Counted from the first letter of the stretch, positions 15,807 through 23,666 are shown. The stretch is DNA of 26,696 nt from JBMNQH01 sp050944035 (GCA_050944035.1 JBMNQH010000020.1:1-26696); one strand, 5' to 3'. Notes: generated from the letters alone by a model not told the origin. Numbers and translations are program-made.

Positions 15807-16456
15807 CAAATTCCCTCCAATTCTTTTCTCGTTCTTTTCAGCTCTGCATTGATTTCCATCCGCCTGTTCAGCTGCTTTTCTTTGCGCATCTTTGCTTCTA
15901 ATGCAGCAATCTGCTTTTCAAGCTGCCTCCGCTTTTCGTCGCGCTCAACGGAAGCTTGCAAGCTCTCGCCGGATTCTGACCTGAGCGCATCCCTGGCTAT
16001 CTGACGGACAAGGTTCTCATAAACTGCGTCCATGTTAAGCCCACTGATTTGGAATTGCAGCTCATTTTCCGGCACCCAGTCGGTGTGATAATAGCGGCTC
16101 ACCTTAAAGGCGTTGCTGCCGGATGCAGCCGCCTCCTTGTACCCAACCCATGCCTGAGCCTTGCCCTCACAAGTCAGGATGAACAGGATATGATACGGGA
16201 TTTCCTTATCAATCTGGCGAAGTACCGCTTCGTCAAGCTGCGGGGTATTCAGCCGCACCTCAAAGACTTCGATCTCTGTCACGGTATCTCCTGCCGCAAG
16301 ATTCATCGTTGCAGCCGCCAGCTTGTTGCGCCAATAGATGAGGTGGATCTGCTCCACGAAAAACCGTTTCATAGCAGGCGTGACATCAATGTTCTCATAA
16401 AACTTCTGTTTTGGTATTCGTTTGCCAAACTCGGTTGATGCCGGGAAACCAAACAT
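15806..16456 (-). CDS. DUF4391-like protein (216 aa)
   Basis: The protein starts MFGFPASTEFGKRIPKQKFY. It has a mixed alpha/beta N-terminal part (residues 1-150), with features recalled from DUF4391 proteins: VEQIHLIYWRNKLAAATMNL, IEVFEVRL and YHILFILTCEGKAQAWVGYK. The C-terminal ~45 residues are a charged coiled coil (EKRRQLEKQIAALEAKMRK). DUF4391 genes are found beside restriction and helicase genes but have no known biochemical role. An AAGGAGGGG SD lies upstream. It sits 12 nt after the helicase stop and overlaps the TIR start, so it is translated with both. A link to the TIR coiled coil is an idea only. Confidence 0.75.
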   Translation of the reverse strand: MFGFPASTEFGKRIPKQKFYENIDVTPAMKRFFVEQIHLIYWRNKLAAATMNLAAGDTVTEIEVFEVRLNTPQLDEAVLRQIDKEIPYHILFILTCEGKAQAWVGYKEAAASGSNAFKVSRYYHTDWVPENELQFQISGLNMDAVYENLVRQIARDALRSESGESLQASVERDEKRRQLEKQIAALEAKMRKEKQLNRRMEINAELKRTRKELEGI

Positions 16457-16468
16457 GGAAGCCCCTCC

Positions 16469-19400
16469 TTATTTCACCACAAGGAAACAGATCAACTCAA
16501 AGTCGTCCAGCCCCGACACAGCGGAGAGAAGAGCGGTCGTTCCACCGCCCTTGAACAGGCTGTCAATGTCGCTTTCTTCCTTTGCATCAATGATGGAATT
16601 GATTGCCTCAGAGAGCAGTTCCGAGACCCCACCCATGCTTCTTCCATCATCTGTTTCCTGATTAAACTCTTTGCACAGCTCCAGCGCCGGCTCGTTCTTA
16701 CCACGGCAAAGCAAACGCATGGCGTCGAGCAGCTTTTTGGGATTCAGGTAATCGCAGACAATCTCGCTTTCTTCGCTGATATAGACCATGTAGAACGGAT
16801 GGATGCGGTTGCGGTTATCGATGTTCACGCTGTCGTTGATATTCCGCAGAACGAAAATCACTCCGGCGGGGCAATCCTCTGTTTGGGCAATGACAGTATG
16901 CAGTCCCTTTGGCGCTGTTTCAATCTCGTCATGGTGCTTTATGTATTCCAGCAGATCAAGCCGGAACTCATTGAGTCCCAAGTCCATAATCGAGATGCCG
17001 CTAGTCATGTCCTCGATGTCCACGACCTCCTCTTGCAGCCGCTTAAGCTGCGCACGACGGTATTCAAGATCGCCTTTTTCCTCCGCGTTGATCAGGTCAT
17101 CATCGCCGGTAGAGGTCATGACGGAAATCTTCATGCGGGTTTCGACACGGCTTTTCAGGTTGATATATTCATCGAGATCCATATCCGGCCAGAAGTTTAC
17201 GAGCTGGATACGGTCGTTTTTGCTACCAATACGGTCAATACGCCCGAAGCGCTGAATGATGCGCACCGGGTTCCAATGAATGTCATAGTTGATCAGATAG
17301 TCGCAGTCCTGCAAGTTCTGACCTTCGGAGATACAGTCTGTGGCAATAAGAATGTCCAGCTCGTCCATACTTCCCGGCAGTAAGACGGACTTACCTTTGG
17401 AGATGGGGGAAAAACAGGTCAGGACAGTATTGAGATCGGCACGGAGTTTTGGAATCGTGGTTTTTCCGTCTACCGTTCCGGTGATTTCGGCAGTTTCCAA
17501 TCCGAACTTTTGCTTTGCAAACCTGCTAACATTTTCGTAAAGATAATCGGCGGTGTCGGAAAAAGCGGTGAAGATGATGATTTTCCGGTTGCCTGGATTG
17601 ATGGGATGCTCAAGCTTCTTCCGGATCAGGTCGAACAGCGTTTGTAACTTTGTGTCATGCTCCGGTGTAATATCCGCTACCATCAGGCTAAGGAGTTCCA
17701 GATTTTCTGCGTCTTTTTCCAGCTCCCGTTTCCACGAAACATAGTCCATATCGGCAAGGTCGATTTTGATTTTCTTGCCGACCGAAAAGAAGTCGGTGTT
17801 CTGATCATCGTAGTCGAAGTCATCACTATCCGATATTTCTGTCAGATTGAGAACACAGCCACCGTACTGATAGTTGTTGATTGTCGCGATTGTGTCTTCG
17901 ATCAGCTTCTTGATGCGGTCAATCGTCAAACGGAAAGAATGCACCGAGCTTTCCAGTCGCTTAAGAAGATTGATGCTCATCAGGCGGCGGATTCCTTCTT
18001 CTCGTCCTTGCTGGGTCAGGCTTGTCCCCTTGTGATGCGTCATGTCCAGATATTTTGCAAGGCGTGACGGCATGATGTAGTTTGACGGGGTATAGATCGA
18101 CAGGCTGAGCGACATGAGCAGCGTGTAGATGTCATTATAATTGATGGCATCATTCAGGTCGGTCAGACAGGGACGCAGGGAGATCGGCGGAAGTCTCTCC
18201 GGGAACTTGCCGATGTCTGCAGTGTTATAGTATTTTTCAACGTGCTTGCGCGAGCGAGCGATTGTCACGCTATCCAGTAGCTCAAAGAAATCAAAGTCAA
18301 GCGTCCGCAACAGGGCATCGGTGGTGCGCTGTTCAGCTGGAAGCTTACTCCACGCATTGAAAGCCTTTTGCGCCTGACGAAAAATCTCATCGATATTCTT
18401 TGTTGTCGCAAGCTTCTTATTGATCTGCTCTGCATCACCTTCATAAGCGAGTGCGAGCTGGTTCTTCAAATCTATGAATTTGTTGTTGACCGGTGTTGCG
18501 GAGAGCATAAGTACCTTCGTCCGCACCCCTGCTCGGACAACTTTATTGAGCAGTTTCAGGTAGCGGTTTTCTTTGGCATCCTCACCAGAAATCTCGCCAC
18601 CGTTACGGAAGTTGTGACTCTCGTCAATCACTACAAGGTCATAATTCCCCCAGTTTAGGCGGTCGAGATCAAGCCCGTTGGACTGTCCGCGCACGCGTGA
18701 CAGATCGGTGTGGTACAGCACATCGTAGCGCAGCCGGTCCTCCGCAATGGGGTTGTTGATATAATTGCCCTTGTATGTATTCCAGTTCTCCGACAGCTTT
18801 TTGGGACAAAGTACAAGTACCGATTTGTTGCGGTTTTCGTAATATTTGATGACGGCAAGCGCGGTAAATGTTTTGCCTAAGCCTACGCTGTCAGCCAGAA
18901 TACAGCCATTGAATTTTTCGAGCTTACTGATAATGGCAAGAACTGCATCGCGCTGGAAGTTATAGAGCATTCCCCAGATTTTGCTTTCTTTGAAACCGGT
19001 AGCTTCATTGGGCAGCTCGTCCTCCGAAATATCATCCAAAAACTCATTGAAAATATTGTAGAGTGCGAAGAAGTAGATGTATTCCGGTGCGTTTTCGCGG
19101 TACGCGGCAGTAATATTTTCAATCACGACATCGGTAACTTCTTGAAGCTTCTTCTTATCATTCCAAAGCTGCTCAAAGAGCGTAATGAAGTAACCGGCGT
19201 TCTCATAACTCTCTGTTTTCTGAACGGGATAATAAGCATTGTTGCCGCGTTCGCAACCAAGGTCAACCGTAGTGAAACCATTGATGGGCATATAGGTGCT
19301 TTCATCCACCGTCATAAAGCCTATCATCTGTTCCTGTGTGGCATTCGATTTGAAGGTAACTTTCCTTCTGATCCAATCCGCACATTCCTTAGCAATCGCT

Positions 19401-19693
19401 TTTTGTGTCAACTCGTTGCGCAGTTTTACTTCAAATTCGGTTCCATAAAGGCTGCGCTCTCGCGAGATACGAGGAATATAAAACTCGCGTTGAGCTTTAG
19501 ACGCTTTTTCTGTGACGAAGGTCGGGGAGGTGAAAATAAAGCGCAGTTCATCTATCCCTTCAAGCTGCTTTTTTAGTTCCTGATACGCATAAATGGAAAA
19601 GCAGGCGGCAGCAATGGACATCTTGCTATCCTTATGAATTGCTTTTTTCAAATCATCTTTGACAATATTGCTGATATTATCTAAAATTTGCAT
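16469..19693 (-). CDS. SNF2-like helicase with PLD-like N-terminal region (1074 aa)
   Basis: The helicase core has Walker A DSVGLGKT (about 268-275), DESH (357-360), an LSATPVNN motif and, later, the ATDCISEGQNLQDCDYLIN and RIIQRFGRIDRIG motifs of the second RecA domain, as in SNF2-related helicases. The first ~170 residues resemble the PLD-like domain of similar proteins, but no HxK motif is seen, so a nuclease site is probably absent. An SD-like GGGGTGA lies 7 nt before the ATG at 19693; the ATG at 19714 has none. It is followed by DUF4391, TIR, Mod and Res genes, so it probably remodels or translocates DNA for the defence operon. It is distinct from Res and duplicates helicase content. Confidence 0.85.
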   Translation of the reverse strand: MQILDNISNIVKDDLKKAIHKDSKMSIAAACFSIYAYQELKKQLEGIDELRFIFTSPTFVTEKASKAQREFYIPRISRERSLYGTEFEVKLRNELTQKAIAKECADWIRRKVTFKSNATQEQMIGFMTVDESTYMPINGFTTVDLGCERGNNAYYPVQKTESYENAGYFITLFEQLWNDKKKLQEVTDVVIENITAAYRENAPEYIYFFALYNIFNEFLDDISEDELPNEATGFKESKIWGMLYNFQRDAVLAIISKLEKFNGCILADSVGLGKTFTALAVIKYYENRNKSVLVLCPKKLSENWNTYKGNYINNPIAEDRLRYDVLYHTDLSRVRGQSNGLDLDRLNWGNYDLVVIDESHNFRNGGEISGEDAKENRYLKLLNKVVRAGVRTKVLMLSATPVNNKFIDLKNQLALAYEGDAEQINKKLATTKNIDEIFRQAQKAFNAWSKLPAEQRTTDALLRTLDFDFFELLDSVTIARSRKHVEKYYNTADIGKFPERLPPISLRPCLTDLNDAINYNDIYTLLMSLSLSIYTPSNYIMPSRLAKYLDMTHHKGTSLTQQGREEGIRRLMSINLLKRLESSVHSFRLTIDRIKKLIEDTIATINNYQYGGCVLNLTEISDSDDFDYDDQNTDFFSVGKKIKIDLADMDYVSWKRELEKDAENLELLSLMVADITPEHDTKLQTLFDLIRKKLEHPINPGNRKIIIFTAFSDTADYLYENVSRFAKQKFGLETAEITGTVDGKTTIPKLRADLNTVLTCFSPISKGKSVLLPGSMDELDILIATDCISEGQNLQDCDYLINYDIHWNPVRIIQRFGRIDRIGSKNDRIQLVNFWPDMDLDEYINLKSRVETRMKISVMTSTGDDDLINAEEKGDLEYRRAQLKRLQEEVVDIEDMTSGISIMDLGLNEFRLDLLEYIKHHDEIETAPKGLHTVIAQTEDCPAGVIFVLRNINDSVNIDNRNRIHPFYMVYISEESEIVCDYLNPKKLLDAMRLLCRGKNEPALELCKEFNQETDDGRSMGGVSELLSEAINSIIDAKEESDIDSLFKGGGTTALLSAVSGLDDFELICFLVVK

Positions 19694-19740
19694 CTCATCA
19701 CCCCAAAAGCGCATGGCGCACTATTCGCTCTCTAGTTTGC

Positions 19741-19956
19741 TCATTCGACATTTACTGAAACTGCCTCACATATATCGGAAATATCACAATCTAAATAATC
19801 GCATATACGGAGCAATATAGAGAGAGAAACATCCTCACCTTTACTCAACTTACTCATTGTTCCAGAAGACAGGCCCAAGGATTTTTTCATTTCAACCTTG
19901 CTCAGATCTCTTTCAATGAGCTGCACCCATAGCCGTTTGTAGCTTATTTTTTTCAT
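19741..19956 (-). CDS. Small XRE-type regulator of the defence operon (71 aa)
   Basis: The protein is a bare helix-turn-helix domain: RDLSKVEMKKSLGLSSGTMS, then KLSKGEDVSLSILLRICDYL and CDISDICEAV, as in Cro/YozG-like XRE proteins. An AAGGAG SD lies 7 nt before the ATG. It is the first gene after the promoter at 20010-20038 and leads into the helicase gene after a 47-nt gap. Small XRE proteins of this size commonly control restriction-modification operons (C proteins), so autoregulation of the six-gene operon is likely. The palindrome at 19999-20013 is a candidate operator. Confidence 0.85.
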   Translation of the reverse strand: MKKISYKRLWVQLIERDLSKVEMKKSLGLSSGTMSKLSKGEDVSLSILLRICDYLDCDISDICEAVSVNVE

Positions 19957-19998
19957 GTTGACACTCCTTGAATTCTGTCTTAGTTATTGTGGGAATAC

Positions 19999-20013
19999 TA
20001 ATATTACATATTA
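19999..20013. promoter_or_regulatory. Palindrome overlapping the -10, candidate operator
   Basis: TAATAT-TAC-ATATTA is a perfect 6+6 palindrome with a 3-nt centre that overlaps the -10 element. A dimeric helix-turn-helix protein bound here would block RNA polymerase, as expected for negative autoregulation by the 71-aa XRE protein. Confidence 0.45.
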
Positions 20014-20038
20014 TAGCACCGTTAGTCCACAGCAGCAA
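20010..20038 (-). promoter_or_regulatory. Promoter of the defence operon
   Basis: On the minus strand the -10 is TATAAT (20015-20010) preceded by TG one base upstream (TGCTATAAT), an extended -10. The -35 at 17 nt is TTGCTG (20038-20033), matching TTGACA at three positions. Transcription would start about 45 nt upstream of the XRE start codon. The extended -10 compensates for the weak -35. Confidence 0.7.
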
Positions 20039-20114
20039 TGATTTTGATTTGCTATATGGAGTTTTGCTCTAAGAATATAGAGCAGAAGCGTTCCATGTAC
20101 GTTAGATGGAGGAT

Positions 20115-20231
20115 AACTGGCAAGCAATGCTTGTGGCTATCCATTACGCCACAAACGCTTGTTGAGGGCATTGCCCCCAAACCCCTATTGATCACAGGAA
20201 AATTTCCTGTGGCCACGCGTTCTGCGAACGC
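20115..20231. other. Hairpin-rich region downstream of relaxase, candidate oriT
   Basis: No protein-coding gene is convincing here. Palindromes are dense: CAAGCA-A-TGCTTG (20121-20133), GTGGC/GCCAC (20133-20137, 20148-20152), GGGCA-T-TGCCC (20166-20176), a 9-bp palindrome CACAGGAAA-A-TTTCCTGTG (20193-20211), and GCGTTC/GAACGC (20217-20231). Such clusters next to a relaxase gene are typical of transfer origins. No nick-site consensus could be confirmed, and many MOBP oriTs lie upstream of the mob genes instead. Confidence 0.35.
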
Positions 20232-20237
20232 TTTTAA

Positions 20238-20271
20238 CCACGATCAGCTTAACGCTGGTCGTGGCTTTTTT
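20238..20271 (+). terminator. Plus-strand hairpin containing the relaxase stop codon in its loop
   Basis: Arms CCACGATCAGC (20238-20248) and GCTGGTCGTGG (20254-20264) pair with one mismatch around a 5-nt loop, followed on the plus strand by CTTTTTTCTT. The relaxase TAA (20251-20249, minus) falls in the loop. The T-tract faces plus-strand transcription, so it may stop transcripts from the 20000-20200 region before they run antisense into the relaxase gene. Confidence 0.65.
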
Positions 20272-21661
20272 CTTGTTCATTTTTCTGTTCCTCATCCATT
20301 TTCAGAAGCCGATCCACATTGGCCTTTGCCGCCAACAGCTCCCGCATTTCCTCTCGGGAGCGCCGATACTCGACATAGGTCTTTTTCTTTTCATCCAGAA
20401 GCCGGGCATACTCGGCTTGCAGTTCCTTAACTTTGGGCAGCTTCTTGACCCCCATATCGTCAAAGGCATTTTTGGCCGCCTGATGGAGTAGAATTTCTTC
20501 CTCATGTTCTTCTCGGAATTTCTTGGAGTAACCGGCATGTCTGTAAGCGACATAGACGTCGCGAGTCTTGGCATAGTTGATGATATGGGTCCGCAGCACC
20601 GCGATCTCCGCCATGCGTTTCTCCGCCGCCTTGATTTTTGCGGATAGCTCATTGTGGTGCGCTGTGGCTGTCGCAGCCTTTTCCTCCAGCACTGTATACT
20701 CCAGCAGGTTATGCTCGGTGAGAAAGTTCACTGTCTGCGCCATCTGTTTCAGATTAAAAATCTTGGCCCACCGTGCATACCCTGCACCTTTTCCGGCCTG
20801 GAGCTTTGCCTGAATGTCAACCAGTAGATTAACCTTCGGCGGAACTACATGTTTGACTTGATTCCGACGGGGTGTATGCTCCTTTTGACCGGTGAGGACA
20901 GCCTGCAAATGCTCAAGAGTGTAGCCATCACCCAGACTATCCAGACGGGCCACTTTGCCCCAGCCGGGAAACCTCAAACGGTAGGCTTTGCCACGCTTGG
21001 ATACCTCGCAGCCGGATTCCCGGAGAAGCTTTAGCAGTTCGTCCAGATCAGCAGGTTTTTGTGCCAGGGCGTTGTCAATGGCAGCACGGAGTAATTCCCG
21101 GTGGGAGGGCTTCGCCTGATCGCCCAGCCATTGGTCGTAACTTTTTCCGTGGGGCTTTGGGTTCTCCACAATGGACAATCCGTTCTCAATGCAGATGGTG
21201 TCACTCAATCGACGGACGGCTATTGTGCTTCCCCAAAAGTTGCGGAACTTCCGATCACAATCCAGATTGACAGCACTCCAAATTATGTGATTATGGACAT
21301 GGGCTTTGTCAATGTGAGTGCAAACGATGAAGGCGTGTTTTCCCTTTGTAAATCGCTTGGCAAATTCCACTCCCAGTCGGTTTGCTTCCTCCGGGGTGAT
21401 TTCTCCAGGGCAGAAGGACTGGCGTACATGGTAGGCAATCACATCGTCGGCTCCACGGACTCGGCCAGTAGATGCTATATACTGACGCTTTGCGAGCATG
21501 AACTCTGCGTCGGCTACACGGCTGTCACACTTGTAGCCAGTGATGAATCTACCGTGATCGGTTTTTTCAGGATTGGCTACATAGTCGATAATTTCGCTGA
21601 TAGCACGGCACTCTGTTCTACCCTTGCCAACATGAAGCGGCATAATTCTGGTTGTCGCCAC
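20249..21661 (-). CDS. Relaxase, MOBP/VirD2-like (470 aa)
   Basis: Motif I is IIDYVANPEKT with the likely nicking tyrosine Y27. Motif III is CTHIDKAHVHNHIIWSA with the metal-binding histidines H116, H121 and H123. About residues 1-220 form the relaxase domain; the rest is largely helical and charged. The start is a GTG at 21661 with AAAGGAG 9 nt upstream. It nicks oriT and leads the DNA strand during conjugation, working with MobC (23749-24093). Unlike compact mob operons, three other genes separate the two here. The stop lies in a hairpin loop. Confidence 0.93.
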   Translation of the reverse strand: MATTRIMPLHVGKGRTECRAISEIIDYVANPEKTDHGRFITGYKCDSRVADAEFMLAKRQYIASTGRVRGADDVIAYHVRQSFCPGEITPEEANRLGVEFAKRFTKGKHAFIVCTHIDKAHVHNHIIWSAVNLDCDRKFRNFWGSTIAVRRLSDTICIENGLSIVENPKPHGKSYDQWLGDQAKPSHRELLRAAIDNALAQKPADLDELLKLLRESGCEVSKRGKAYRLRFPGWGKVARLDSLGDGYTLEHLQAVLTGQKEHTPRRNQVKHVVPPKVNLLVDIQAKLQAGKGAGYARWAKIFNLKQMAQTVNFLTEHNLLEYTVLEEKAATATAHHNELSAKIKAAEKRMAEIAVLRTHIINYAKTRDVYVAYRHAGYSKKFREEHEEEILLHQAAKNAFDDMGVKKLPKVKELQAEYARLLDEKKKTYVEYRRSREEMRELLAAKANVDRLLKMDEEQKNEQEKSHDQR

Positions 21662-21718
21662 TATTTTCGGCTCCTTTCATATTTTCCTATGTAGAATTGC
21701 AGCCCTAACAATCGAAAA

Positions 21719-21761
21719 TAGCCCGCCGTAACTGAGCAAGGTGATCAGTTCCAGCAGGCTA
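21719..21761 (-). terminator. Imperfect hairpin between nuclease and relaxase genes
   Basis: Arms of 17 nt (TAGCCCGCCGTAACTGA and TCAGTTCCAGCAGGCTA) pair with three mismatches, two of which may be G-U wobbles. On the minus strand TTTTCGATT follows. It may end the nuclease transcript or be part of the transfer origin near the relaxase start; the T-tract is weak. Confidence 0.45.
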
Positions 21762-21790
21762 TTGTAATTCTGTAAAAGTCAGCAGAATTG

Positions 21791-22825
21791 TCAAGGATTG
21801 CAATTTCCACAAGGGTCATAACCTTGGGCAATAAGTTCTTCTCGGTTGGCTACCACATCCTGGCGGTTTTTTTCACTCATCTGTTTTACGCTTCGGCATT
21901 CCGGGTAGTGAAATTTCTTCGTATTTGTGTTGAGGACATAGCTCTGTACAGAAACAGTTTCTTGGCTATTTCCTTCCGACTGCTCCGGCTGAGCTATCGA
22001 ATATCCATTATCCTCTTGAGCAAGATTATTTGCATAGTTTGCACCGGTCGCATAATCTATGGTAATTCCATCTTGGACATTGTAGCAGTAAACACAAAAC
22101 TGTACACCCTCGCCATCGTCCTCCACAGACTTCGCTTCCATAAGGACACCGGATGCAACGAGATTGCTGCCTTCAAATATGGGGCTTACGCGGTAAAGTA
22201 CATGATTGCCGGTTTCCTGGACATAATCTGCTACCATATTCTCAAACGGTAGCATACCATCCACATTCATGGAGCGAGTCCCTGTGATAAGATTTTTTTC
22301 GTTAGCGTTTTCACCTGCCAGTTGGAATCCGATCAGATGGCACCTGTTATATAAGTATCCTCCGTCTACAATATCATAAGAATTATTGACCCAGCCTGTT
22401 GGTGTAACGTCGCTGATGCTCTCACGATCCTCAGTAGGCATTAAGTTTATGCAAACATTCGCATACGCAACGCCACATCGACCAAGGGAATCAAGGAAAC
22501 TGTATCGTTCAAACTCGTCAGTTGTAATATCACTTGACTCAAAAAACGGAACATTGTCATTTATTACTACATAGGGATCGCCAGCATACTGAGGAACATC
22601 GTTCAGATTGAACTCAGTTGCGAAAATCTGGTCAGGTATTGGCGAGGGGGAGGGCGTTGAAGAAGCCGAGTCTTTTGATTGGTCCTGTATATCAGCTGTA
22701 ACTGTACTTTCTGTACTTGGATATGTGTTTGTCGAAGTGCCAGATTCCGTATTGCCACAAGAAGCTAAGCTGACAAACAAAACAAGAGCAAGAATAAGTG
22801 ATGCAATTTTTGATGTCTTTTTCAT
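21791..22825 (-). CDS. Secreted DNA/RNA non-specific endonuclease lipoprotein (344 aa)
   Basis: Residues 1-23 form a lipoprotein signal (MKKTSKIASLILALVLFVSL, then ASC) with lipid-anchored C23. A Ser/Thr/Pro-rich linker follows, to about residue 65. The nuclease motif is YLYNRCHLIGFQLAGENANE (H163 as base, N175/N178 region for the metal), as in streptococcal EndA. The C-terminus has a separate metal-binding module (FHYPEC...DPCGNC: H306, C310, C339, C342). It is anchored on the outer face of the membrane, where it could degrade incoming DNA or act in DNA uptake or biofilm. Its ATG overlaps the upstream stop by 4 nt. It is part of a short operon inserted in the mobilisation region. Confidence 0.88.
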   Translation of the reverse strand: MKKTSKIASLILALVLFVSLASCGNTESGTSTNTYPSTESTVTADIQDQSKDSASSTPSPSPIPDQIFATEFNLNDVPQYAGDPYVVINDNVPFFESSDITTDEFERYSFLDSLGRCGVAYANVCINLMPTEDRESISDVTPTGWVNNSYDIVDGGYLYNRCHLIGFQLAGENANEKNLITGTRSMNVDGMLPFENMVADYVQETGNHVLYRVSPIFEGSNLVASGVLMEAKSVEDDGEGVQFCVYCYNVQDGITIDYATGANYANNLAQEDNGYSIAQPEQSEGNSQETVSVQSYVLNTNTKKFHYPECRSVKQMSEKNRQDVVANREELIAQGYDPCGNCNP

Positions 22826-23244
22826 CCGAGTTTCCTCCAGAATTCCATTGTGATTTTCTTGTGCGACTTACCTTCGAACTCATCAAGAATAGAAATTTCC
22901 CAATCAGAGCTAGTCCCAGGAATTTTCAGGTAAGTGTCTGCAGGATAAGTGCGGTTCCAACGAAAAAGAATGATTCCTTGGATTCGCTCATAGAAAGGTA
23001 GAATACTATCCGTTTCTACGAATGCAAAATCAGATGTAGCTGCTTTATTCAAGTAGTCTTCATCAACCATAATGTTCTGCATTTGACCATCGCTTTCGAA
23101 CTGCTTTGCAGTGTATGGCTTCATCCATATTTTGTGGCCTTTGCAATGATCCAATACTTTCTTTCTAAGAAGCACATCCATTGACTGTCGTCGATGGTTA
23201 AACGCCATCCCCAACTTGTCATCCACACAAACGATAATAATCAT
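22822..23244 (-). CDS. Unknown protein, often labelled ribonuclease Z-like (140 aa)
   Basis: The protein starts MIIIVCVDDKLGMAFNHRRQ and has the segments FVETDSILPFYERIQGIILF and RWNRTYPADTYLKI. I recall relatives in Firmicutes carrying the name ribonuclease Z, but no metallo-beta-lactamase HxHxDH motif is present, so that label is not supported by sequence. The fold appears alpha/beta and cytoplasmic. The start has a GGGAG SD about 11 nt upstream. Its stop overlaps the nuclease start (ATGA), so both are translated from one message. It might modify or protect against the nuclease, but this is speculation. Confidence 0.65.
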   Translation of the reverse strand: MIIIVCVDDKLGMAFNHRRQSMDVLLRKKVLDHCKGHKIWMKPYTAKQFESDGQMQNIMVDEDYLNKAATSDFAFVETDSILPFYERIQGIILFRWNRTYPADTYLKIPGTSSDWEISILDEFEGKSHKKITMEFWRKLG

Positions 23245-23295
23245 GTAAGTTTATTCTCCCTTACGATATTCTTCTACGCTCCAGGCAGAGGGCCT

Positions 23296-23607
23296 TTATC
23301 CATAAACCAAGTCTTGAATAAGGTATTTCAGATCCTGTATTTTGCCTAGCAGCCAAAAAGTCAGTTTTGGTAATCCGAATGGGCTAAGAATGTATGCAAT
23401 CATCAGTAGAATTAGACCGTTTTGTGGCGAATAGGTCACAAGGACACCTACACCCAGCAGTACAAACACCATGCTGATAAAACTCAACACCATGCCGGAA
23501 ACGTAGACCACTCCCACGCAAATCCAAATACCCAAGGTGAGCAGTAGAATTACTGGTGCAATTATAATCTTCAAAATCAGTTTCAACAAGCTCAACATCA
23601 TTCCCAC
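23296..23607 (-). CDS. Small integral membrane protein, CD1845-like (103 aa)
   Basis: Three hydrophobic segments are visible (LLKLILKIIIAPVILLLTLG, VSGMVLSFISMVFVLLGVGV and NGLILLMIAYIL), so it is a polytopic membrane protein. Similar proteins, called CD1845-like, are common between mobilisation genes in Tn1549-type elements. The start is a GTG at 23607 with GGGAGG 10 nt upstream; an ATG at 23649 would overlap the promoter region and lacks an SD. A strong promoter lies just upstream, and the 140-aa protein follows. Confidence 0.7.
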   Translation of the reverse strand: MGMMLSLLKLILKIIIAPVILLLTLGIWICVGVVYVSGMVLSFISMVFVLLGVGVLVTYSPQNGLILLMIAYILSPFGLPKLTFWLLGKIQDLKYLIQDLVYG

Positions 23608-23637
23608 AGAACAGTCACCTCCCGTTTTTCTAAGTCC

Positions 23638-23666
23638 ATTATGAGACAACTTAGGTCAAATGGCAA
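23638..23666 (-). promoter_or_regulatory. Promoter of the CD1845-nuclease operon
   Basis: On the minus strand: TTGCCA (23666-23661), a 17-nt spacer, and CATAAT (23643-23638). Each hexamer matches the consensus at five of six positions. It lies just after the MobC terminator, so the three genes downstream have their own transcript independent of mobC. Confidence 0.75.

Noticed and set aside
14928..15809. Thoeris system
   Set aside because: No ThsA-like SIR2 or Macro partner is next to the TIR gene in this window.
9932..19714. BREX or DISARM system
   Set aside because: No PglZ, BrxC or BrxL, and no DUF1998 or separate PLD gene as in DISARM. The Res protein has type III PD-ExK and Mod/Res pairing instead.
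9811..20271. Attachment-site style direct repeats around the defence operon
   Set aside because: I compared the flanks by eye and found no shared repeat of convincing length, so there is no evidence of a separate integration event.
20038..20430. 130-codon plus-strand frame near the relaxase end
   Set aside because: It crosses a terminator, overlaps the relaxase gene and gives an unstructured translation.
22822..23244. True ribonuclease Z
   Set aside because: The protein lacks the metallo-beta-lactamase histidine motif and is much too short.
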